From Rhodospirillaceae bacterium (lineage in GTDB: Bacteria > Pseudomonadota > Alphaproteobacteria > GCA-2731375), in the NCBI GenBank assembly GCA_018660265.1, contig JABJKS010000051.1, positions 1 through 64,000 of the forward strand: a DNA stretch of 64,000 bases. Direction: 5' to 3'. Shown here piece after piece: positions 25,840-33,421 of the stretch. The position numbers and the translations under genes were made by a program. Positions within the stretch are counted from its first letter, which is position 1, and every line of letters begins with the position of its first letter. Under the pieces are notes generated by a model. It searched no databases, was not told the DNA's origin, and saw nothing but the letters and a program-made list of their open reading frames with translations.

Positions 25840-25869
25840 CACAATTCAGGTCATTTTCAACAGGTCGGC

Positions 25870-27069
25870 TTAGCGGAACTTCGCAGTGGTGTTCTTGCCA
25901 CCGGATACGAGGATCTCGCGATAGTTGCCGGCGCTTTCGCCGGGACCGATCAGCTCAACAGCCGAGGCACCCACGTAATCCACTTCACCACCACCGGCGA
26001 TGATCTTCAGGGCCTTGGCCAATTCGCCAGGATAGATTTTCGTGCCTGGTGCATTGGCGACGCCAATGATCTTGCTTTTGAACATCTTGCTTTCGGATGA
26101 ACCGGCGGCCTGCATGGCCAGCATGATCAAGGCAGCTGCATCATAGGATTCGGATGCGAAAGGACCCGCCTTGAAACCGGCAGCCTTTGCCATGTCACCA
26201 AATTTGGCGGCGCCTGGGCTGTCCGTGCCCGGAACCGTACCATAGGAGCCATTCAGGTCGGCACCAATGGCCATGGGCAGACTGTCACCGATCATGCCGT
26301 CAGGCAGAACGAAGGTTTCAAAAGCACCTGTATCAAGGGCGGCTTGGATGATGCCCTTACCACCTTGGTCCAGATAACCGGCAACGATCAAAACATCGCC
26401 ACCAGCTGCTGCCAAGGCACCGACTTCCGCCGTGTAGTCCGCCTTGCCATCTTCATGGGCTGCGGAAATGGTGATCTTGCCACCGGCTTTTTCGAAGTTC
26501 ATTTTGATGGAATTCGCCAGACCCTTGCCATAGTCATTGTTGGTGTAGGTCAGAGCCGCTGATTTGACGCCTTTTTCCTTCAGGATAGCCGTCAGGACCT
26601 GGCCCTGGCGTGCATCGGAAGGTGCGGTGCGGAAGAACAGGCCGTTGTCTTCAATCGAAGACAATGCCGGTGAGGTCGCAGACGGCGAGATCATGACAAT
26701 GCCATTGGCCAGTGCAACATTTTGTAACATCGCCGTTGTCACGCCAGAGCAATCACCGCCGACGATAGCTTTGATCTTGTCCGATGTGACCAGCCGTTCC
26801 GTTGCCGCCGTCGCAGCAGCCGAGTCCGTGCATGTGGTATCGCCACGTACCGGCATCACTTTGCTGCCGCCCAATAGAGCGCCAGACATGCTGACTTCCT
26901 TGATCGCCAGTTCCGCGCCCGCGGCCATGTCGGGTGTAAGTGATTCAATAGGGCCCGTGTAACCCAAAATGACGCCAAGTTTAATATCCTCAGCGCTGGC
27001 GGCCGTGACCGCAAATGCAGCGATTGCCGCCATTGCCGCCATTGAAGTTCCGATAAGCAACTTTTTCAT
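25870..27069 (-). CDS. livK: Branched-chain amino acid-type ABC substrate-binding protein
   Basis: This periplasmic type I binding protein of 399 residues starts at 27069 (MKKLLIGTSMAAMAAIAAFAVTAASAED) after GGGAGGT; the signal peptide is cleaved after ASA at about residue 26. The body shows the LivJ/LivK family features IKLGVILGYTGPIESLTPDMAAGAELAI, IVGGDCSGVTTAMLQNVALANGIVMISPSATSPALS and ALTYTNNDYGKGLANSI. It delivers substrate to LivH/LivM and is the first gene of the operon. The presence of ggt at the operon end makes me doubt that the ligand is a simple branched-chain amino acid. Confidence 0.88.
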   Translation of the reverse strand: MKKLLIGTSMAAMAAIAAFAVTAASAEDIKLGVILGYTGPIESLTPDMAAGAELAIKEVSMSGALLGGSKVMPVRGDTTCTDSAAATAATERLVTSDKIKAIVGGDCSGVTTAMLQNVALANGIVMISPSATSPALSSIEDNGLFFRTAPSDARQGQVLTAILKEKGVKSAALTYTNNDYGKGLANSIKMNFEKAGGKITISAAHEDGKADYTAEVGALAAAGGDVLIVAGYLDQGGKGIIQAALDTGAFETFVLPDGMIGDSLPMAIGADLNGSYGTVPGTDSPGAAKFGDMAKAAGFKAGPFASESYDAAALIMLAMQAAGSSESKMFKSKIIGVANAPGTKIYPGELAKALKIIAGGGEVDYVGASAVELIGPGESAGNYREILVSGGKNTTAKFR

Positions 27070-27241
27070 TTTATACCTCCCAGAGGGTGTTATTTGGATT
27101 TCCGATTGACTAACGTGCAACAAAAGTACGCTACGAAAACCGGGTGCCTGAATAGTCGTACATTGGCCCGTTAATTCAAGTCTAAAATGGCGGGCGAATG
27201 AAATACCTTATGACGGGGACGACAGCGTGGGAGAAAGACAC

Positions 27242-27685
27242 ATGATCACGGCCAACGACGTTGCGGGCACATGGCTATTGGTGGAACGGGGTGCAAGTGA
27301 GGCGCAGATGCCGGCGTTGCTGGAACGTTATGGGGACAAGTCCGAGGGGGTGGTGGTTCTTTCGCCCGATGGCTGGATGTGTGCCGCCCTTGGGCGGGGG
27401 GATCGGGAAGGTCTACCCGGTAATCCTGAATGGCATGCGGATGCGCCTGATGATGCCCGCTTGGCCGCCTTTGACAGCTTTGTATCCTATGCCGGGCGTT
27501 GGCGGATCGAAGATGGCCGCCTGATCACGAATGTGGAATTCGCCCTGAACCCTGGCTGGGTTGGCGGTGAACAAATCCGCGATGTCGAGATGTTGGCTGA
27601 TGGCACTTTGCGCCTGGTCGTTACCCGCACCTGGCCCAACGGCGAAAAAGTCAGCGTCTGGGTCGATTGGCGGCGGGCGGATTAG
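27242..27685 (+). CDS. Lipocalin-like domain protein
   Basis: This 147-residue protein has the pattern of the bacterial lipocalin-like domain family: an N-terminal VAGTWLLVERG strand, GVVVLSPDGWMCAALGRGDR, then FVSYAGRWRIEDGRLITNVEFALNPGWVGGEQIRDVEMLADGTLRLV and a closing strand. The ATG at 27242 follows GGGAGA at 7-8 bases, so I prefer it to the GTG at 27227. It has no signal peptide. The function is unknown. It is divergent from livK across 172 bp and converges with csaA. Confidence 0.72.
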   Translation: MITANDVAGTWLLVERGASEAQMPALLERYGDKSEGVVVLSPDGWMCAALGRGDREGLPGNPEWHADAPDDARLAAFDSFVSYAGRWRIEDGRLITNVEFALNPGWVGGEQIRDVEMLADGTLRLVVTRTWPNGEKVSVWVDWRRAD

Positions 27686-27691
27686 AAATAG

Positions 27692-28030
27692 CTAAAACAG
27701 GCGTCCGCCGTTGGCGACTTGGCGGTTGGGCTCCACCAGCACCACGCCGCCATTTTCGTCTGGAAAACCTAGGACCAGGATTTCCGACATGAACTTGCCG
27801 ATTTGCTTGGCGGGAAAATTAATCACCGCTGCGACCTGTTTGCCGACGAGCTCCTCCAACGTGTAATGCACCGTGACTTGGGCCGAGGTTTTACGCTCGC
27901 CAATTTCAGGTCCGAAATCCACATACAGCTTGAAGGATGGATTGCGCGCCTCGGGGTAGGGTTCCGCCCTGACGATGGTACCGACGCGAATATCCACCTT
28001 CAGGAAGTCGTCAAAATTGATGTCTGTCAT
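27692..28030 (-). CDS. csaA: tRNA-binding protein CsaA
   Basis: This 112-residue protein is a stand-alone tRNA-binding (EMAP/OB-fold) domain of the CsaA type. The segments FLKVDIRVGTIVRAEPYPEARNPSFKLYVDFG, RKTSAQVTVHY and INFPAKQIGKFMSEILVLGFPDENG are hallmarks. CsaA proteins bind tRNA or act as chaperones in protein export. It overlaps the upstream TetR gene by one base (TAATG), so the two are probably one transcript. Confidence 0.92.
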   Translation of the reverse strand: MTDINFDDFLKVDIRVGTIVRAEPYPEARNPSFKLYVDFGPEIGERKTSAQVTVHYTLEELVGKQVAAVINFPAKQIGKFMSEILVLGFPDENGGVVLVEPNRQVANGGRLF

Positions 28031-28659
28031 TATTCTGTTGTCGTTTCCGCTGTATCATTGTCATCCCGTCGAAAACGACGCGGGCCGCGCCGTAATGTAC
28101 TCAATATGCTTTCCACACGGCCCAGGGCCTTGTCCAGGGCCGCCATGGTTTTCGAAAGATCCTCTCCCTCGTCCGTCAGCCAGACCCGCAGGACAGAGGC
28201 ATAGACCAGGCCTAAACCCTTTATCTGCAAAGGTGCGGCCAGGCCCCAAGGCTGGATACGGGCGGCTTCCAACATCCACTGCAGGGATCGCCGTCCGGGC
28301 CCGGCAGCAAGACAGGCCAGCGCACCGGGATCCCGGGTCAGGTCACGGGCCACGGCTGCGATACCGTCCCGATAGGGGGCCAGGGCATCCAATCGGCGCA
28401 TGATCACATCGAACAGTCGATCACGCACAGGTTCATCCGCCATATCCGCGCCACTGCCCGCCAGGACAATATCATCGGTCTGCCGGATCAGGCCGGCCAG
28501 AATGGCGGTCTTGGAACCATACATATTACGTAATTCCACCAGGCTTAACCCAGCCGTCTCGGCGATATCGGCCATGGTGGTATCCCGCCAGCCTTGCACG
28601 CCGGCCAGCTTCATCGCGGCCCCGATCACATCGACGTTTGTTTTCTTTTTTCCTGCCAT
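28030..28659 (-). CDS. TetR-family transcriptional regulator
   Basis: This 209-residue protein starts with a TetR-type helix-turn-helix at about residues 10-55, with DTTMADIAETAGLSLVELRNMYGSKTAILAGLI. The C-terminal ligand domain is poorly conserved and rich in Ala and Leu. It resembles a COQ9-like or TetR_C group common in alphaproteobacteria, but I cannot decide. It is cotranscribed with csaA and divergent from the Ldh2-type dehydrogenase gene across 163 bp, which it might control. Confidence 0.78.
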   Translation of the reverse strand: MAGKKKTNVDVIGAAMKLAGVQGWRDTTMADIAETAGLSLVELRNMYGSKTAILAGLIRQTDDIVLAGSGADMADEPVRDRLFDVIMRRLDALAPYRDGIAAVARDLTRDPGALACLAAGPGRRSLQWMLEAARIQPWGLAAPLQIKGLGLVYASVLRVWLTDEGEDLSKTMAALDKALGRVESILSTLRRGPRRFRRDDNDTAETTTE

Positions 28660-28822
28660 ATCCGCTACCTCTGCGCTGTGAATAGTTTACCGAGCTTACC
28701 CGGCCAAGGGCAAGAGATGCTGAAATGGATGCTGAATAGTCTATCGCCGTCGCGGGTTTGTCAGACTATGCTGCGCCAAATTTGTAAACTCTTTTCGCAA
28801 ACCAATATGTAGGATCAAAATA

Positions 28823-29893
28823 ATGCAGATACCAGCAGATCGCCTGACCAATTTGGCCCGGACTATATTTGAGCGCGGTGGCACCGACGCGGACGACGCT
28901 GCCCAGGTGGCGGAAAAGCTGATCGAAGCCAATTTGTTCGGTCATGACAGCCACGGCGTCGGTATGGTGCCCTCCTATGTTCTGGGCCTTCAGGAAGGAC
29001 AATTAAAGCCCGATAGTGAGTTGAGCATCGAACTTGATCGTGGCTCGTTCCTATTGATTAACGGCAATGCAGGCTATGGCCAGGTCATTGCCCGGGACGC
29101 CATGAAGCTGACCATTGCGCGGGCCCAGGAATTGGGCGTGGTCGTCATGGGCTTGAAAAATTCCTACCACATTGGCCGGGTTGGGGCCTGGGGTGAGATG
29201 GCGGCAGCAGCGGGCTTCATCTCTATCCATTATGTGAATGCGTTTTCACCGAATTCTTTGGTGGCGCCCTTTGGCGGCTCGGATTCCCGTTTCACCACCA
29301 ATCCTTATTGCACAGCACTTCCCGCCAGCAACGGTGCCGATCCCATCGTCCTGGATATGGCGACCTCCCGCGTTGCCATGGGCAAGGTGCGGGTGGCCCA
29401 CAACAAAGGGCAGGAAATGGTCCCCGATGCCCTGATCGACAACCAGGGCAACCCGACCAATGACCCGGGCGTAATGTATTCGGAGCCTAAAGGCGCATTG
29501 CGCTCTATGGGTCTGCACAAGGGCTATGGCCTGGCGGTGATTTGTGAGGCCTTGGCCGGTGCCTTCACGGGCGGCGGCGTGTTTGGCCTGGATAAGGTGG
29601 CGCCGGGCAAGATCATTAACAACATGCTGACGGTATTGATCGACCCTGACGCCTTTGGCAACCGGGCCGCATTTGATGCGGAGATCAATAAGTTTACGGA
29701 ATGGGTGAAAGCCTCACCGCCGGCACCGGGCGTGGATGAGGTCATGGTGCCGGGCGATCCGGAACGTAAATCAAAGGCGGACCGATTGGAGAACGGCATC
29801 CCGATTGATGACACGACGTTTGAAGAATTGCTGGCTGCCGGTGAAGCCATGGGCCTGGCCAGGGAAGAAGCCATGCGCATTGTCGGCAATTGA
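28823..29893 (+). CDS. Ldh2-family (malate/L-lactate/sulfolactate-type) dehydrogenase
   Basis: This 356-residue NAD(P)-dependent oxidoreductase belongs to the Ldh_2 family, not to the Rossmann-type lactate dehydrogenases. Signatures are SHGVGMVPSYVLGLQ near residue 50, NSYHIGRVGAWGEMAAAAGFISIHYVN with the catalytic His, FTTNPYCTALPA and VLDMATSRVAMGKVR. Members oxidise malate, lactate, sulfolactate, ureidoglycolate or similar 2-hydroxyacids. The next gene, cobS, starts 14 bp after its stop. Confidence 0.88.
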   Translation: MQIPADRLTNLARTIFERGGTDADDAAQVAEKLIEANLFGHDSHGVGMVPSYVLGLQEGQLKPDSELSIELDRGSFLLINGNAGYGQVIARDAMKLTIARAQELGVVVMGLKNSYHIGRVGAWGEMAAAAGFISIHYVNAFSPNSLVAPFGGSDSRFTTNPYCTALPASNGADPIVLDMATSRVAMGKVRVAHNKGQEMVPDALIDNQGNPTNDPGVMYSEPKGALRSMGLHKGYGLAVICEALAGAFTGGGVFGLDKVAPGKIINNMLTVLIDPDAFGNRAAFDAEINKFTEWVKASPPAPGVDEVMVPGDPERKSKADRLENGIPIDDTTFEELLAAGEAMGLAREEAMRIVGN

Positions 29894-29907
29894 CGGAAGA
29901 GCCGAAC

Positions 29908-30663
29908 ATGGCAAAAGGCGCGATGGGTTGGCGGGCCGATCTGCACACCGTTGCTGCCTTTTTGACGATCATCCCGTTGGGGAAGGGGCCCGGCTATCGC
30001 CCTGGTGGCCTGATGGCCGCATCCTGGTGTTTCCCAATTGTCGGCCTATTGATCGGCCTTGGCGGCGGTTTGATCTATGCCGCTGCCGTTTGGTTGGGGT
30101 TCACAGTTTGGTTGGCTGCGATTTTATCTGTTGGCGCACTGGTGCTATTGACCGGGGGCCTGCATGAGGATGGCTTGGGCGATTTTGTCGATGGCCTGGG
30201 CGGGACGACGCGGGATCGTCGGCTCGAGATCATGCATGACAGCCAGGCGGGAAATTTTGCGATCATCGCACTGGTGCTGCTATTCGCGGCGCGTATAGGT
30301 GCTGTGGCCGCATTGGAAACACCTGATCGGGTCATCGCAGCTGTGATAGCTGTCGCCGCAATATCTCGAACGGCCATAGTGGTTGTAATGTACCTTCTGC
30401 CGGCGGCGCGCCGGGATGGGTTAAGTGCGGGGGCGGGGCGACCTGGGGGCGTTGTTACGCTGATCGCGATTGCCGTCGCGGCGGTGGTATCGGTTGTTGC
30501 ATTGGGCGTCACCCAAGCGATAACATCCATTGCCGCTGCCGCAATTGTCGGTGGTCTGATAGCCCTGTTGGCGAAACGCCGGCTGGGTGGGCAGACCGGG
30601 GATGTCCTGGGCGCTGTGCAGTTGACGACGGAAGTGAGCTGTCTACTTGTCATCGGATTTTGA
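29908..30663 (+). CDS. cobS: Adenosylcobinamide-GDP ribazoletransferase CobS
   Basis: This 251-residue membrane enzyme joins adenosylcobinamide-GDP with alpha-ribazole in the last steps of cobalamin synthesis. It shows the family motif LHEDGLGDFVDGLGGTTRDRRLEIMHDSQAGNF with its conserved Asp and His residues, and several hydrophobic segments in the C-terminal half. The ATG at 29908 follows GGAAGAG; a TTG at 29890 that overlaps the upstream stop has no ribosome binding site. No other cobalamin gene lies in the window. Confidence 0.9.
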   Translation: MAKGAMGWRADLHTVAAFLTIIPLGKGPGYRPGGLMAASWCFPIVGLLIGLGGGLIYAAAVWLGFTVWLAAILSVGALVLLTGGLHEDGLGDFVDGLGGTTRDRRLEIMHDSQAGNFAIIALVLLFAARIGAVAALETPDRVIAAVIAVAAISRTAIVVVMYLLPAARRDGLSAGAGRPGGVVTLIAIAVAAVVSVVALGVTQAITSIAAAAIVGGLIALLAKRRLGGQTGDVLGAVQLTTEVSCLLVIGF

Positions 30664-30931
30664 GGAAAGGACGTCATCGCCTTTGACCTGAGCCCAGGCT
30701 TGGTGCATTCTGGGGGCGCTGCGATTCAATTTGCTAACAATTCGACGGGGTTGTCACACATTTCCAGTTGCCTGGGGCGACATGAGGCGGGATGATGTGG
30801 CATAATTGAAATGATGACCGGGCGGTAAAGCTGTTAATTCATTGGAAATTTTCAGTGGAATTAGTAAAAAGATAATAAGTACGGCTATAGTTTAGTGTCG
30901 TGATAATAAGAATCCGGGGGCGTATGGGACG
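30664..30931. promoter_or_regulatory. Upstream region of the redox cluster
   Basis: This 268-bp gap separates cobS from the first gene of the electron-transfer cluster. The second half is AT-rich, which fits a promoter. I found no clear FNR/FixK box (TTGAT-N4-ATCAA) and no CRP-type palindrome by eye. No small gene is evident. Confidence 0.4.
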
Positions 30932-32206
30932 ATGATCGGGTCGGAAACAATACAAATCGTTGGTGGTGTGGTGATCCTCATTGCCTTTGCCCAGTTGGCC
31001 GTGCTGCTTTACGGTACGTGGCGGGGTGCGGCCTTGGCGCGGGTTCAGCAGGGTTTAGCCAATGATTTATTGCGCCGCCGTGTTGACGCTGAAACCCTGC
31101 ACCGTGAGGTGGAGCGGAAAAAAACGACGGCGACTTGGTCGGGCGCACGGAAATTCCGTATTCGCGACAAGATACAGGAAGGCGGCGATATCTGCTCCTT
31201 CTATCTGGTGCCCCACGATGGCAAAGCTTTGCCGCCCTTTCTGCCGGGGCAATATCTGACCTTTAATCTGCGTCTGCCTGATCGGGAAAAGCCGTTGGTG
31301 CGGTGCTATTCCCTATCAGATAGCCCCCTGCAAACCGATTATTATCGGGTAAGCATAAAGCGCCAGGGACCACCACCCAGGGAGCCTGATGCCCCGCCTG
31401 GATTGTCGTCAAACTATTTTCACCATGATCTCCAGGCCGGCGACATTGTTGATGTAAAGGCACCTTCCGGTGTGTTTTTTCTTGATTTGGCGAAACATCG
31501 GCCGATCGTGTTGATCGGTGGTGGCGTTGGTTTGACGCCGATGATTTCCATGTTGAACGCCATTTGTGAATCCGGATCCCAGCGGGAAGTCTGGTTTTTT
31601 TACGGTGTTCGCAATGGTGATGAACACATCATGCGCGAACATCTGGAAGCCATAGAGTCGGAATATGAAAACGTTCATATCCGCGTCTGCTATAGCGACC
31701 CGAAGGAAGATGAAGTCGAAGGTAAGGGCTTTCAACATAGTTGTCGGGTCAGTGTAGACCTGTTCAAAAAGACCCTCCCTTCCAATAACTATGAATTCTA
31801 CATCTGCGGCCCACCCCCGATGATGACCTCTTTGACCACGGATCTTGGTGAATGGGGCGTGCCCGAAAGCGACATTAATTTTGAGGCGTTTGGCCCGGCC
31901 AGCGTCAAGAAAAAGACGCCGAGCGAGGACGCTGCCGTTGCTGCACCCACGGGACAGGTCGTCACCTTCGCGCGCTCCAATAAAAAAGTAACCTGGGATG
32001 GTAGCCATGGCTCCATTCTTGAACTGGCTGAGGCGAATGGCGTCGATTTAGATTTCGGGTGCCGGGCTGGTAGTTGTGGCACTTGTATTACGGCCGTGAA
32101 AACCGGCGATGTGTCTTATGTGGAAGAGCCGGGCTCGCTACCTGAACAGGGATCGTGTCTGGCATGTATTTCGGTGCCCAAAACTGATTTGGCACTGGAT
32201 GCGTAA
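30932..32206 (+). CDS. Membrane-anchored FAD/[2Fe-2S] NAD(P)H reductase
   Basis: This 424-residue protein has one N-terminal transmembrane helix (about 7-27), a ferredoxin-reductase-type FAD domain with RCYSLSD (124-130), an NAD(P) domain with GGGVGLTPM (196-204) and CGPPPMM (292-298), and a C-terminal plant-type [2Fe-2S] domain with Cys377, Cys382, Cys385 and a later Cys409/Cys412. The order anchor-FAD-NAD-[2Fe-2S] fits a one-polypeptide electron input module that takes electrons from NAD(P)H to a membrane partner, like NqrF or Hcr in principle. It is the first gene of a five-gene same-strand cluster; the tetraheme gene follows after 120 bp. Confidence 0.88.
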   Translation: MIGSETIQIVGGVVILIAFAQLAVLLYGTWRGAALARVQQGLANDLLRRRVDAETLHREVERKKTTATWSGARKFRIRDKIQEGGDICSFYLVPHDGKALPPFLPGQYLTFNLRLPDREKPLVRCYSLSDSPLQTDYYRVSIKRQGPPPREPDAPPGLSSNYFHHDLQAGDIVDVKAPSGVFFLDLAKHRPIVLIGGGVGLTPMISMLNAICESGSQREVWFFYGVRNGDEHIMREHLEAIESEYENVHIRVCYSDPKEDEVEGKGFQHSCRVSVDLFKKTLPSNNYEFYICGPPPMMTSLTTDLGEWGVPESDINFEAFGPASVKKKTPSEDAAVAAPTGQVVTFARSNKKVTWDGSHGSILELAEANGVDLDFGCRAGSCGTCITAVKTGDVSYVEEPGSLPEQGSCLACISVPKTDLALDA

Positions 32207-32326
32207 TTTGGGCTGGGCAGGATGTTCTGTCCTGGCCTCGACAAAACAAATTGTTATGCCCGAGCGTATTTTAAATTTGAGCGTTCGGGTCAAGAAAGAT
32301 TGGAAACTAAAATGTGGGGAAGTCTC

Positions 32327-33331
32327 ATGATCAGGAAATCACGCATATTTATGATGGCGTTTGCGGTACTCGGTGCCTTAGTGTTAATGCCGAATTTGGC
32401 CAAAGCTGAGAAGTTGCACCTGGACTCTGCCAAGGTTATGGGACCGGATGCTTGCGGCGAATGTCACAAATCTTCTGTGGAGTCATGGAAGGGCAGCCAC
32501 CATTTTTCAACGTTTAAGACCCTGCCGCGCAAGAAAGAGGCGCGTGAGGTTGCCGATAAGATGGGCATCAAGCGGATCAAGGCGGATAGTGATTGTCTTT
32601 CCTGTCACTTCACCTCTGCCATGGTCAACAATAAGCCCAAGCCCATCGCAGGTATAACCTGTGAATCCTGCCACGGTGCCGGGCGTGATTGGATCAAAGT
32701 CCATAGTGATTTTGGTGGCAAAGGCGTAAAGGCGGAGAATGAAGCCCCGGCCCACAAGACGGAACGTTATGCCAAGTCTGAAGCCGCTGGCATGATCCGG
32801 CCCGGAAATTTGTATCAGGTGGCGCAAAACTGTTACGGCTGCCATACGGTTCCCAACGAAAAATTGGTCAACGTGGGCGGCCATGCAGCAGGCAGTAAGT
32901 TTGAACTGGTTGCGTGGAGCCAGGGCGAAGTTCGCCATAATGTCTGGTACAGCAAAGAGAACCAGATCGCACCGGTGGAGCGTCAACGGATGATGTATCT
33001 GGTTGGCCGGGCCCTGGACTTGGAGTTCAGCCTGCGCGGTGTCGCCAAGGCGACAACCAAGGCCGATTATGCAGTCAAGATGGCGAAGCGGGCCAAAAAG
33101 GCACGTAAGCGGATCAAGGCAATTGCCAAGCTGGTGGATGCACCGGAATTGATGGCAATGTACAAAGCTGCCAAAGGTGTCAAATTAAAGCTGAACAATG
33201 AGGCGGCGTTGACGGCCGCCGCGGACGCGGTTGGTGCCCAGGCGATGGCAATGGCCAAGAATTATGATGGCAGCAAATTTGGCGGTTTGGACCAGTACTT
33301 GCCCAAGGCCTCTAAGTACAAAGGCAAATAG
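32327..33331 (+). CDS. Periplasmic tetraheme cytochrome c (c554-like)
   Basis: The 334-residue protein starts with a signal peptide (about 1-27, cleaved after AKA) and has four CxxCH heme sites: CGECH (43-47), CLSCH (90-94), CESCH (112-116) and CYGCH (169-173). Spacing and context (ACGECHKSSVESWKGSHH) resemble the cytochrome c554 family, which carries electrons for hydroxylamine oxidation in nitrifiers. The C-terminal half has no heme and contains a very basic helix (KMAKRAKKARKRIKAIAK, 251-268). I chose the ATG at 32327 after GGGGAAG because it leaves a proper signal peptide. It should exchange electrons with the decaheme protein of the same cluster. Confidence 0.85.
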   Translation: MIRKSRIFMMAFAVLGALVLMPNLAKAEKLHLDSAKVMGPDACGECHKSSVESWKGSHHFSTFKTLPRKKEAREVADKMGIKRIKADSDCLSCHFTSAMVNNKPKPIAGITCESCHGAGRDWIKVHSDFGGKGVKAENEAPAHKTERYAKSEAAGMIRPGNLYQVAQNCYGCHTVPNEKLVNVGGHAAGSKFELVAWSQGEVRHNVWYSKENQIAPVERQRMMYLVGRALDLEFSLRGVAKATTKADYAVKMAKRAKKARKRIKAIAKLVDAPELMAMYKAAKGVKLKLNNEAALTAAADAVGAQAMAMAKNYDGSKFGGLDQYLPKASKYKGK

Positions 33332-33400
33332 CAGCTATTTGTGGGTTTAAGCCCGGTTGGGCCTTGCATTAGTTCGTACAAAATTGTCGGAGAGGGAATA

Positions 33401-33421
33401 ATGGCAATGTGCCATGGTTGA
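33401..33421 (+). other. Possible six-codon leader peptide overlapping the next start
   Basis: A minimal reading frame (Met-Ala-Met-Cys-His-Gly, then TGA) starts at 33401, 3 bases after a strong GGAGAGGGA site at 33389-33397. It runs through the ATG at 33414 of the large fusion gene in another frame. The large gene itself has no site at normal distance, because its ATG lies 16 bases after that site and an in-frame stop at 33399 excludes earlier starts. Translation of the leader followed by reinitiation is possible. Confidence 0.3.

Noticed and set aside
30664-30931. FNR or FixK box before the redox cluster
   Set aside because: I searched for TTGAT-N4-ATCAA and close forms by eye and found none, so no oxygen-dependent control is claimed.
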